NCBI RefSeq assembly: GCF_002160015.1
Contig: NZ_NFJT01000003.1
Coordinates: 107,079-171,078 of the forward strand
Direction: 5' to 3'
Length of the DNA: 64,000 bases
Source: Anaerofilum sp. An201
GTDB lineage: Bacteria; Bacillota; Clostridia; Oscillospirales; Ruminococcaceae
The position numbers and the translations under genes were made by a program. The notes under the pieces were generated by a model, which saw only the letters and a list, made by a program, of their open reading frames with translations, had not been told where the DNA came from and ran no database searches. Positions 50,350 through 58,096 of this stretch are shown here, one piece after another (within the stretch, counting starts at the first letter, position 1; every line of letters begins with the position of its first letter).

Positions 50350-50717
50350 TTCTGCTCCTCCTCTCGGAACCGGTCGATCATCTGCTGCACCTGGTCGATG
50401 TCGCGGGGGGACAGCTTCTGGTGCCGGACGAAGGCCGCGATAAAGGCCGGCAGAGAGCCTTCAAAGGTTTTCTCCACCAGTTCGTCGATTTCCGCTGCCT
50501 GCACCGCATCCTTGCTGACGAGGGAGGAGACCATCGTGTGTTCGTTTTTCAAAACCCCGCGCTCGCTCAGACGCTTGATGACCGTGTAGGTGGTGGTGGG
50601 TTTCCAGCCCAGCTGTTCCCGGCACAGCTTCACCAGTTCGCCGCTTTTGATGGGCTCGTGTTCCCACAGGATCAGGCAAAAGCGGTATTCGCTTTCAAAA
50701 ATTTTCGGCGTTTCCAC
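50346..50717 (-). CDS. BlaI/MecI/CopY-family transcriptional repressor
   Basis: A 123-residue winged-helix repressor. ESEYRFCLILWEHEPIKSGELVKLCREQLGW is the helix-turn-helix region (described by parts) and KPTTTYTVIKRLSERGVL the recognition helix typical of BlaI. The C-terminal helices dimerise; the cut site used by M56 proteases would lie near 75-80 (AAEIDELV). It starts at GTG (50717) after AAAGG. Two perfect dyads upstream are probable autoregulatory operators. It is co-translated with the M56 gene. Confidence 0.92.
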   Translation of the reverse strand: METPKIFESEYRFCLILWEHEPIKSGELVKLCREQLGWKPTTTYTVIKRLSERGVLKNEHTMVSSLVSKDAVQAAEIDELVEKTFEGSLPAFIAAFVRHQKLSPRDIDQVQQMIDRFREEEQK

Positions 50718-50732
50718 AGTATCACACCTTTC

Positions 50733-50746
50733 TCTAATCGGTTAGA
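50733..50746 (-). promoter_or_regulatory. BlaI-type operator 1
   Basis: TCTAA-TCGG-TTAGA, a perfect dyad (CTCTAATCGGTTAGAG with one more pair each side), between the promoter and the repressor start codon. Confidence 0.75.
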
Positions 50747-50763
50747 GTTTGCTTTCTATATTC

Positions 50764-50792
50764 AATCTAATATATTAGAGCGAATTTGTCAA
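50764..50792 (-). promoter_or_regulatory. Promoter of the BlaI/M56 operon
   Basis: On the minus strand, TTGACA (50787-50792, perfect), a 17-base spacer, TAGATT (50764-50769). Operator 2 overlaps the -10 and spacer. Confidence 0.75.
50766..50779 (-). promoter_or_regulatory. BlaI-type operator 2
   Basis: TCTAA-TATA-TTAGA, a perfect dyad with the same half-sites as operator 1, 33 bases centre to centre, overlapping the -10 element. Occupation would exclude RNA polymerase. Confidence 0.75.
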
Positions 50793-50810
50793 GAGCCGGT
50801 TTGCCCAAAA

Positions 50811-50850
50811 GCAAAAAAACAGCCGCCCCCTGGCACAGCAGGGAAGCGGC
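50811..50850 (-). terminator. Terminator of the rRNA methyltransferase gene
   Basis: On the minus strand, GCCGCTTCCCTG pairs with CAGGGGGCGGC, followed by TGTTTTTTTG, 16 bases after the stop codon. Confidence 0.88.
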
Positions 50851-50865
50851 AGTTTGCAAAGCGGT

Positions 50866-52005
50866 TCATTTTCCGGCAAATAAGAGGATATTTTCGCAGT
50901 GGTCGGTGAAGGGGAACAGGTCCACCGGCTGTGCCTGTAGGGCGCGCCATCCGTGCGCGCACAGCCATTCGGCGTCCCGGCGCTGGGTGTCGGGGCCGCA
51001 GGAGATATACACGATGGTTCGGGGTTTCAGCTTCTGCAAAGCGCGCAGAAATTCCGGGCTGCTTCCCTGGCGCGGCGGGTCCATCAGCACAAGGTCGGCG
51101 CGCTGTCCCTCGGCGGCCATGCGGGTCATGAAGCGCCCGGCGTCGTCGCAGACAAAGCGGATGTTTTGGATGTGGTTCAGCCGGGCGTTTTTCTGCGCAT
51201 CCTGCACCGCCGAGCGGTTCAGCTCCACCCCCAGCACCTGCCCGGCCTTTTTTGCCGCGATGATGCCGATGGTGCCGGTGCCGCAGTAGGCATCGATCAC
51301 CGTCTCGGTGCCGGTCAGCCCGGCCATCTCGAGGGCGGCGGTGTACAGGCGCTGGGTCTGCGCCGGGTTCACCTGGTAAAACGAGGCGGGCGAGATGAGG
51401 AATTCGCATCCGCACAGCTTGTCCCGGATATAGCCCGGCCCGTACAGGGTGCGAAACCGGTCGCCCAGCACCATGCTGGTGCGGCGTCCGTTCACGCTTT
51501 GCACAATGGTGGTCAGCTCGGGATGCGCCGCCCGCATTCCGGCCACGAACTGTGCACGGGCGGGGAAAATCGCGCTGCCGGTCACCACCACCAGCATCAC
51601 CTCGCCGGTATACTTGCCCACCCGCACCAGCAAATGGCGCACAAGTCCGGTGTGGGTCACGTCGTTGTAGGCGGGCAGACGCAGCCTGTCCATCAGCTGC
51701 CGGGCGGTGGCGAACACAGCGGCGGCCCGCTCGTCCTCCAGCCAGCAGTGTTCCACCGGCACCAGGCGGTGGCTGGAAGGCTGGTAGAGGCCGGTCACTG
51801 TCCGGCCGTTCACCGTTCCCACCGCCGCCTGCACCTTGCAGCGATAGTGCGCGGGGTCGTCCATGCCGAGGATGGGGCGCACCGGGCACAGCTTGCCGAA
51901 CAGCCGCTGCATCTGCGCCTGTTTTCGGGCCAGCTGTTCGGGGTAGGGCAGGGCCAGCATCTGGCATCCGCCGCAGAGCTTCTGGTGGGGACAGGAAAGG
52001 GACAT
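50866..52005 (-). CDS. 23S rRNA (uracil-5-)-methyltransferase, RlmD/RlmCD type
   Basis: A 379-residue RumA-family methyltransferase. An N-terminal [4Fe-4S] site, C-P-H-Q-K-L-C-G-G-C-Q, starts directly after MSLS, fixing the ATG at 52005 behind GGAGG. The central domain and the SAM fold carry DAYCGTGTIG, GVELNRSAVQDAQKNA, MDPPRQG and YISCGPDT, in which Cys is the catalytic nucleophile. It lacks the N-terminal TRAM domain found in many relatives, so it is on the short side. The specific U (U747 or U1939) cannot be told from sequence. Confidence 0.92.
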   Translation of the reverse strand: MSLSCPHQKLCGGCQMLALPYPEQLARKQAQMQRLFGKLCPVRPILGMDDPAHYRCKVQAAVGTVNGRTVTGLYQPSSHRLVPVEHCWLEDERAAAVFATARQLMDRLRLPAYNDVTHTGLVRHLLVRVGKYTGEVMLVVVTGSAIFPARAQFVAGMRAAHPELTTIVQSVNGRRTSMVLGDRFRTLYGPGYIRDKLCGCEFLISPASFYQVNPAQTQRLYTAALEMAGLTGTETVIDAYCGTGTIGIIAAKKAGQVLGVELNRSAVQDAQKNARLNHIQNIRFVCDDAGRFMTRMAAEGQRADLVLMDPPRQGSSPEFLRALQKLKPRTIVYISCGPDTQRRDAEWLCAHGWRALQAQPVDLFPFTDHCENILLFAGK

Positions 52006-52032
52006 GCTGCAAAACCTCCGATCACCCGCAGA

Positions 52033-52089
52033 AAAGCGGGCGGTGTGAAAACTGCTTCCAGTATACCACAACCGCCCGCTTTGTGAAAA
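52033..52089 (-). promoter_or_regulatory. Hairpin with an embedded promoter between the solute-binding pseudogene and the methyltransferase gene
   Basis: A perfect twelve-base stem (AAAGCGGGCGGT at 52033-52044, ACCGCCCGCTTT at 52071-52082) has a 26-base loop. On the minus strand the 3' arm is followed by TTTTCTG, a weak terminator for the upstream pseudogene. The loop contains TATACT (52060-52065) with TTTTCA (52084-52089) 18 bases upstream, a promoter for the methyltransferase gene. Transcription through the hairpin and initiation inside it should exclude one another. Confidence 0.5.
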
Positions 52090-52093
52090 GGGT

Positions 52094-54351
52094 TTATTGC
52101 TGTTCGGCCTGCATGGTCTGCATCATGTTGCAGATGTCGTCCACCGCCTCATCCAGCGTTTTTTGCCCCTCCCAGTACGCGCCCGCTTCCTCCAGAAAAC
52201 GGCTTTCCAGCACGGGATCGTCCGGGATGCACAGTTCGATTTCTCCAAACAGCTCGGTCAGATTTTCTTCCAGCGCAAAAACGATGTCTGCGTCTTCTTT
52301 TCCAGATTCCTTTGAACCGTAGCCGGCGTAGCCATACTGCTCAAGCTGCGCCTGTACATAGTCCGGTACAGCGGGGAATCCCTGTGTGATAAGTGTGTGG
52401 GTCTGCACCGATTCGCTCAGCAGCGCTTCGATAAAGAGCGCGGCGGCCTCCTTGTGCCGGCTGGTGGCAGGGATGGCGGCCACCGTGTTCGGCTGGCATA
52501 CGGTGTTGCCCTGTGTGTTCGGCAGCAGAGCGACATGTCCGTGTGTAGAGAGAGCCTCGTCTGCGCTGCATGAAAATCCGATCAATGTGTCGAGGGGAGA
52601 AATCATGCCGGAGCAGGCCATATTGGCATCCATGTTTTTGAAATGATGTATCCATGAAGAATTCCAGCGGACAGGAGAGGAAGCGAAAGGCCACAAATCC
52701 ATATGTTCGCCCAGTTGCTTACCCAGCTGCAAAAATGCCTCGATAACAGCGCGATCCCCTGTCAGCAGCTGCTCTTTCCAGGTAAGATACATCATGGAAA
52801 ACAATTCTCCATAGTCCAGCATACTGATGTTGACGCCCTCCGGTTTGTCTGATTTGGGTTTGCTCGTTCCGACGGTGTAGGAGTAAAGGTTCACATGCTC
52901 TGTGCCGGACAGAATAGCGTGTTTCAAATCGTCGAAGGTGTCCATTTTGGCATATCTCCCCAGCTGGCAACGATCCAGGGATAAAACCATGTGGGCAGAC
53001 CGTATTGCTTGCCGTCTTGTGCGAACGGTTCGCACAGCACCGGGTATACCACCGAAGTATCCACAAACTCGTTCAGATCGGCCAGCATGCCCTGCTTTAT
53101 CAGAGCGGAGGCGTCCAAATCGTCCAAAAGCAGCACGTCCGGCCCATTTCCCGCTGCAATGGAAGCATACAGGCTGCGCATCACATCCTCATAGTTGCTG
53201 TAAGAATGCATAGGGTCTTTGTACGGAGATAAAATCAGATGCCAATCAAAAAGTGACGTATCCTCGATCAGATACTCATATTCCACCGTGATTTCCCGGT
53301 GCTCGCGCGCCAGTTCGGTGACGGCCATTTCCACCGCCTCGTTCGGCAGGATGGAAACCACCTTGATCTCTTCCTCCACCACGGTGTATTCCGGGTCGTA
53401 CTCATACTGGTACACTCTCCCGATCGGCTACATCAGATAGAACAGATCGTCCCGCACCACGGCCAGCCCCAGCGGCATGAAGTTGGCGTTGCCCACCCGC
53501 AGCCACTTGCTTTCGCCCAGCTGCTCCATGGTGCCGTCCTTTGCCCGGAAAAATCCCGATTTTCCCACCAGATAGGCCGTGCCGTCCCGGCTGGTCATCT
53601 GGAGGTTCGGGGATGTCACCTGTTCCCATTCGGGGGTTTCCGCCTTGCTTGTGCCGTCCGGGTACCGCACCAATGTGGTCTCGTCCTGCCAGACAACGGC
53701 GCCGTCCTCCTGCAGCGCGCCGTTCCGCCCGGCATAGCTTTTGGTCAGATTGCCGTCCCGGTCCACCTCCAGCACGCTGTACCCGGTGGGCAGCAGGGTT
53801 TCCCCGCACTGCACCGCGCCGGAGAAATACAGGTTTCCCGGCGGCACATCGTGCAAAGCCACCTCGCCGCCCTCCAGCGTGCCCTCCTTTGCGCAGAACA
53901 GCCACAGGCGGTTGCCGTTGGGATCGTTGTTTTCGTCCTGTATCATGTTCACAGACGCCGTAAAGCTCACCGCCGTCCAAACGCAGTCCGCCTCCACGCC
54001 GAAGGTGATGCTGTACAGGCCTTCGGTGTCGGGGGCAGGGCACAGCTCTGTCAGCTGTCCGGCCCAGTCGGCGGGGACGGTCTGCCATTCGCCGTTTTCA
54101 CACACCTCGTGGTGCACCGTCTGGGGCAGCACGGCTTCGGCGGTGTCGTCTGTGTTCACGCCGAAAATGTGCACCCGTCCGCCCTCGTCGGTGCAGATGG
54201 TTTTCCAGTTCCAGTCTTTGCTGTCCGGCGGTGTGATCTCCGTTTCGATATACCCGCCCGCCGCAGGGGACGGCGCGGGCGCGGCAGGCGCACATCCTGC
54301 CAGCATCGCCAGCGCGAGGCATCCCGCGGCCAGACGCTTGAGAGCCTTCAT
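52094..54351 (-). pseudogene. Solute-binding lipoprotein, broken paralogue
   Basis: A second copy of the ~735-residue protein encoded just upstream. It starts MKALKRLAAGCLALAMLAGC (lipobox LAGC). It is in one frame until an in-frame TAG at 53428-53430 within a segment matching FYLCANDRIYRYEY of the intact copy. The same frame continues after the TAG until about 52945, where one base is missing relative to the paralogue (after WGDMP), and the last 280 residues lie in another frame. Both ends align well with the intact protein, so the loss is recent. Sequencing error could explain one change, but two independent ones are less likely. Confidence 0.85.
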
Positions 54352-54373
54352 GCCAATACCTCCTTGGATCGTT

Positions 54374-56578
54374 TTATTTCCGTTCGGCCTGCATCGTTTG
54401 CAGCAGCTCGGCCAGGTCGGAGGAGGTCTGTTCCAGCGTGCGTTTGCCGATCCAGCACTCCACTGCGATCTCCTCCACCCGTGCTTCCAGAGCCGGGTCG
54501 GGCAGCAGGCACTGCTCCACATTTTCCAGCAGTGCGGCGGGATCGTCTTTCAGATAGCTGATCCCGTCCGCGAAGCTGTCTGCTTTGTCCCAGCCTTCAA
54601 ACAGGGAGTCCCACGCCGAAGGCACAGAAGCGACGCCCTCCATATAGCTCTCGGATGCGGTCTTGCCATATTGCTGCATCGGTTCGCTCAGCAGAAACCG
54701 AATGAATTCGGCGGCCGCCTCCTTGTGCGCACTGTTGGCGGGAATGGCGGCCGCGGTTCCGGGATAGCACACGGCGAGGCCCTGTGTGTCCCGCAGCAGA
54801 GCCAGATGCCCGTCCTGTACAACGTCGGGTTCCTCGTAGAACAGGAAACGCGCCGTGAGACCATCCGGATACAGCACCGAATCGCAGAACAGTTCGGTGT
54901 GGTCCTTCTCGGAGAAAGGCTGTGCGAAAGAAATCCCCCTTGTGTTGCGCGTCCACACGTCCTTTGCCGCAAGCCCCATGTGCTGTGCCAGCTGCTGCCC
55001 CTGTTCCAGAAATTCCTGTGCGGCGGAGGGGTCGGCAGTCAGCTTTTGCTGCCAGGCGGGGTAGAGGATCGCAAACAGATCGTTGTGGGTCTGAATGGAC
55101 AGCGCCAGCCCTCTCACAGAGCTGAACCCCGTCTCCGGATCGGTGTATTCGCCGCCGGCCTTTCCGGCCAGGATCGCATCGCGAAGGCTGTCGAAATCAT
55201 CCATCGGCGGCATCTCTCCCCAGCTGCCCACCACCCAGGGGTAGAACCGGGCGGGAGCGGCATACTGTTTCCCGTCCACGGAAAACGCGTCGCGCACGGC
55301 CGGGAGGATGGAGCTGGTGTCCACCAGGCCGGAAAGATCCTCCAGCATACCCTGCTGCATCAGCGAGCGGGGGTCCAGATCGTCCAGGATCAGCACGTCC
55401 GGCCCGTTCCCCGCCGCGATGGAGGTATACAGACTGCGCACGGCGTCCTCGTAGGTGGAGAGGGGGAATTCTTCGTTCAGATACAGGCCGTAACCAGACC
55501 CAACCGGCAATACATACTGATAGTCGATCCCCAGCTCCGGCTGTTCCACCGCCAGCCGTCCCACTGCCTCCTGAATCAGATAGTTCTGCCGCAGCGAGAA
55601 CACCGTGATCTGTTCGGTGACGGCGGGGAGGGCGGGATCGTATTCGTAGCGGTAGATGCGATCGTTTGCACACAGATAGAAGATATTGTCCTGCGCCACG
55701 GCCAGCCCGCGGACCTGCTGCCCGGGCCGGCCCACACGGAGCCGGTCGCCCTCTGCCAGCTGTTCCAGCGTGCCGCCCTGTGCGCGGTAAAACCCGGTGG
55801 AGCATACAAAATAGGCCGTGCCGTCCCGGCTGGTCATCGTGAGAGGATCGCTGCCGGGATTGCTCCAGTTCACCTCTGCGGGCGTGCCGTCTTTCGGGCA
55901 CTGCAGCAGAGCGCCGGTGTGATCCTGCACCAGCACGCCGTCCGTTTGCAGGGCGCTGGACAGGGCGTCCCTATGGTCCAGCAATCTGCCGTCCCGGCTC
56001 ACAACAAGCGATTCAGACAGGGTGGGCAGCAGGAGGGTTTCCCCTGTCTGGATGGCGGAGGAAAAAAGCAGATTGGAAAAATTGCCGCCGCCCAGATCGA
56101 CCTCGCCGCCGGTCAGCGCGCCGTCCTGCGTGCGGAACAGCCATAGCCGGTTGTCGGCCGGGTCGGGGGCGGTTTCCGCCATCGGGCCGTTGGAAGCCGT
56201 AAAGCTCACCGCTACCCACACGTCCGCCTGTTCCACGCCGAAAGTGATGCTGTACAGGCCGTCCGCATCGGGCGCAGGGCACAGCTCTGCCAGCTGCCCG
56301 GCCCAGTCGGCCGGCTGATATTGCCATTCATCGTCTGCATACACCGTATGCTGTACAAATTCGGGCAGCTCTCCATAGGCGGCATCGGTGGAAAACAGAT
56401 GCAGGCGGCCTTCTTCGTCGGTGCAGATCGTCGCGTTTTCGAGGCTGTCGTCCGGCGTGATTTCCGTCTCGCGGTATCCGCCCGCCGCAGGGGACGGCGC
56501 GGGCGCGGCAGGCGCACATCCTGCCAGCATTGCCAGCGCGAGGCATCCCGCGGCCAGACGTTTGCATAGATATTTCAT
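54374..56578 (-). CDS. Large solute-binding lipoprotein with N-terminal beta-propeller-like region
   Basis: A 734-residue lipoprotein with lipobox L-A-G-C at about 22. Residues about 40-340 contain repeated short strands (RLHLFST, DVWVAVSFTA, NRLWLFRTQDG, GTAYFVCSTGFYRA, NIFYLCANDRIYRYEYD), resembling a beta-propeller. Residues about 350-734 look like a family 1 extracellular solute-binding protein (GNGPDVLILDDLDPRSL, DGKQYAAPARFYPW, AAIPANSAHKEAAAEFIRFLLS). No ABC permease or ATPase gene is near, unlike normal transport operons, but a two-component system is divergent to it. It may deliver a ligand signal rather than feed a transporter. The ATG at 56578 follows AAGGAGG. Confidence 0.85.
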   Translation of the reverse strand: MKYLCKRLAAGCLALAMLAGCAPAAPAPSPAAGGYRETEITPDDSLENATICTDEEGRLHLFSTDAAYGELPEFVQHTVYADDEWQYQPADWAGQLAELCPAPDADGLYSITFGVEQADVWVAVSFTASNGPMAETAPDPADNRLWLFRTQDGALTGGEVDLGGGNFSNLLFSSAIQTGETLLLPTLSESLVVSRDGRLLDHRDALSSALQTDGVLVQDHTGALLQCPKDGTPAEVNWSNPGSDPLTMTSRDGTAYFVCSTGFYRAQGGTLEQLAEGDRLRVGRPGQQVRGLAVAQDNIFYLCANDRIYRYEYDPALPAVTEQITVFSLRQNYLIQEAVGRLAVEQPELGIDYQYVLPVGSGYGLYLNEEFPLSTYEDAVRSLYTSIAAGNGPDVLILDDLDPRSLMQQGMLEDLSGLVDTSSILPAVRDAFSVDGKQYAAPARFYPWVVGSWGEMPPMDDFDSLRDAILAGKAGGEYTDPETGFSSVRGLALSIQTHNDLFAILYPAWQQKLTADPSAAQEFLEQGQQLAQHMGLAAKDVWTRNTRGISFAQPFSEKDHTELFCDSVLYPDGLTARFLFYEEPDVVQDGHLALLRDTQGLAVCYPGTAAAIPANSAHKEAAAEFIRFLLSEPMQQYGKTASESYMEGVASVPSAWDSLFEGWDKADSFADGISYLKDDPAALLENVEQCLLPDPALEARVEEIAVECWIGKRTLEQTSSDLAELLQTMQAERK

Positions 56579-56639
56579 GATAAAGACCTCCTTGTTGCCC
56601 AAAGACAGTTCTGGTATATCCCTACTGTACCATGCCTTC

Positions 56640-56668
56640 CTCTAAAGACACTGTAAGATTTTTTACAG
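56640..56668. promoter_or_regulatory. Putative response-regulator box between the divergent lipoprotein and regulator genes
   Basis: On the minus strand AGTGTCTTTAGAG (56640-56652), nearly repeated in front of the kinase gene (58043-58057). It abuts a perfect inverted repeat CTGTAA-GATTTT-TTACAG (56651-56668). A -10, TATACT (56690-56695), for the regulator gene lies just downstream and lacks a good -35, as expected of an activated promoter. Confidence 0.5.
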
Positions 56669-56727
56669 GTCAAACAGAGAAAAATATGGTATACTGAACA
56701 ATCATACAGGAAAGGAAACAGAAAACG

Positions 56728-57396
56728 ATGCGGATCTTGGTGATTGAAGACGATGCAGCGCTGGCGGAAGCACTGGCCGACAGCCTGCGCGCGCAGAACT
56801 GGCAGGCCGACTGCTGCGGCGACGGGGAGGAAGGACTGTACCTTGCGCGGATGGACGCCTATGACGTCCTGCTGGTGGACCGGATGCTGCCGGGAATGGA
56901 CGGGACCGAGCTGGTGCGCTGTCTGCGGCGGGAGGGGCACATGGTGCCCGTTCTCATGATGACGGCGCTGGACGCGGTGGGCGACCGTGTGGCCGGCCTG
57001 GACGCAGGCGCCGATGATTATCTTCCCAAGCCGTTTGCCACAGCCGAGCTGCTGGCGCGTGTGCGGGCATTGGCAAGGCGACCGGCCGCGCTGCAAACCA
57101 GTGCGGCGCTGGTGGGGGATGTCCGGCTGGACACGGTGCAGCGGCGTCTGCAGGGCCCGGCGGGGGAGTGCGGATTGTCCGGGCGCGAGTGTGCGCTGCT
57201 GGGGATACTGGCCGCGAATCTGGAGCGCACCGTCCCGCGGGAAACGCTGCTCGTGCGCGTGTGGGGCCCCGACAGCAATGTGGAAAACGGCAATCTCGAC
57301 AACTATGCGCACCTGGTGCGCAGACGGTTGTCCAGCGTTGGAAGTCAGCTTCGCCTGGTCACCGTCCGCGGGGTGGGATACAGCCTGAAATTCTGA
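56728..57396 (+). CDS. OmpR/PhoB-family response regulator
   Basis: A 222-residue regulator. The receiver domain has the acidic pocket E7-D8-D9, phosphoacceptor D51 (LLVDRMLPG), the T in MMTAL and K in LPKPF. The C-terminal winged helix (about 125-222) has the family LSGRECALLGIL and VENGNLDNYAHLVRRRL and ends VRGVGYSLKF. It lies 149 bases from the divergent lipoprotein gene, and its probable kinase is 700 bases downstream, behind a small membrane-protein gene, so they have separate promoters. Confidence 0.95.
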   Translation: MRILVIEDDAALAEALADSLRAQNWQADCCGDGEEGLYLARMDAYDVLLVDRMLPGMDGTELVRCLRREGHMVPVLMMTALDAVGDRVAGLDAGADDYLPKPFATAELLARVRALARRPAALQTSAALVGDVRLDTVQRRLQGPAGECGLSGRECALLGILAANLERTVPRETLLVRVWGPDSNVENGNLDNYAHLVRRRLSSVGSQLRLVTVRGVGYSLKF

Positions 57397-57423
57397 AAAA
57401 TTTGTAAATAATCGACTATTTGC

Positions 57424-57452
57424 TTGATTTTTGTGGATGAAATTTATATAAT
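57424..57452 (+). promoter_or_regulatory. Promoter of the small membrane-protein leader transcript
   Basis: TTGATT (57424-57429), a 17-base spacer, TATAAT (57447-57452), 27 bases after the response regulator stop. Confidence 0.7.
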
Positions 57453-57620
57453 ATATATGAAAAAGAAAAGCGACAGCTCTTGTAAAACAGAGCGTTTCAG
57501 AACACAGAAAAGGAGGTGTCCCCCATGCAGACCGGATAGGCGCCGGGCGTTCTCCCGGCAGAGAAAAGACGATGTTTTTCTGCACACAAACAGTCGATCG
57601 ACTGGGGAGGTTATATTGGT
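57453..57620 (+). other. Structured leader with a minimal reading frame and a perfect palindrome
   Basis: A 168-base region ahead of the 84-residue protein. A strong AGGAGGT (57511-57517) precedes an ATG at 57525 that reads only M-Q-T-G before TAG (57537-57539). A CCGGG...CCCGG hairpin (57543-57557) follows, then the perfect 14-base palindrome CAGTCGATCGACTG (57591-57604) right next to the ribosome site of the 84-residue gene. Features of this kind are compatible with translational or protein-mediated leader control; none matches a riboswitch I know. Confidence 0.4.
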
Positions 57621-57875
57621 ATGACTGCGTTTTGGATCTTGCTGGGTGTTATATTTGGCGTGACCATTGCGTGGACGCTGGCCTGGAATGCGCTGAGCGA
57701 ATGGGAATGCAGACAGCGCGCAGGCGGCAAACGAGTCTGCAATTCCCAGCGCGAGTCGATGCTCTGCACCGACATGCCCATGAGCCCCGAGGAATACGAG
57801 CGGATGGAACAGATACGGTTTGACGACGATCTGAAAACCAGCCGGAGCGTGATGACCGCGCTTGGCCCGTTCTGA
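57621..57875 (+). CDS. Small single-pass membrane protein inside the two-component locus
   Basis: An 84-residue protein I do not recognise. Residues 4-24 (FWILLGVIFGVTIAWTLAWNA) contain the only membrane segment; the rest (WECRQRAGG, SQRESMLCTDMPMSPEEYERM) is charged, with three cysteines, and probably cytoplasmic. The GGGGAGG ribosome site is strong. It sits between the response regulator and histidine kinase genes with its own promoter, so a role as accessory to the kinase is conceivable but unproven. Confidence 0.65.
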   Translation: MTAFWILLGVIFGVTIAWTLAWNALSEWECRQRAGGKRVCNSQRESMLCTDMPMSPEEYERMEQIRFDDDLKTSRSVMTALGPF

Positions 57876-57984
57876 ACAGGGCGGTATTGTCCGGCCGGGA
57901 TGGCCGATTGAATGTGAAAAAACGGGTGTACCCGCTTGTGGACGCCACGGACCATACAGCACAGATACGGCGCTTTTCGCCAGC

Positions 57985-58008
57985 AGGCGGAGGGCGCCGC
58001 CTTTATTT
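57985..58008 (+). terminator. Weak terminator after the small membrane-protein gene
   Basis: AGGCGG (57985-57990), loop AGGGCG, CCGCCT (57997-58002), followed by TTATTTG. The T-run is interrupted. Confidence 0.5.
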
Positions 58009-58039
58009 GCGGCGGGCGCGCTCCCGAAAATGCGGCAAA

Positions 58040-58073
58040 TTTAGTGTCTCTTTAGAGAAAAGCGCGGTATAAT
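58040..58073 (+). promoter_or_regulatory. Promoter of the histidine kinase gene with a response-regulator-like box
   Basis: TATAAT (58068-58073) has no -35 match; in its place is AGTGTCTCTTTAGAG (58043-58057), related to the motif at 56640-56652. TTTAG occurs twice at an 11-base interval (58040 and 58051), the spacing used by OmpR-family regulators. It lies 24 bases before the ATG. Confidence 0.55.
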
Positions 58074-58096
58074 GAGAGGGGAAAGGAGGCGGGAGC

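Noticed and set aside
50733..50779. Copper box for CopY at the BlaI-type gene
   Set aside because: The half-sites are TCTAA rather than KACA, and copA is 3 kb away with a different dyad.
53428..53430. Recoded TAG (read-through or unusual amino acid) in the lipoprotein pseudogene
   Set aside because: A second, independent frameshift in the same gene makes decay the simpler explanation; no stem-loop typical of recoding follows.
53741..56146. 801-residue plus-strand frame over the two lipoprotein genes
   Set aside because: Composition is that of an antisense read; the minus frames have lipoprotein signals and paralogous sequence.
57457..57624. 55-residue Arg/Lys-rich frame before the small membrane-protein gene
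   Set aside because: Its ATG lies inside or next to the -10 element with no ribosome site; the AGGAGGT within it serves another frame.
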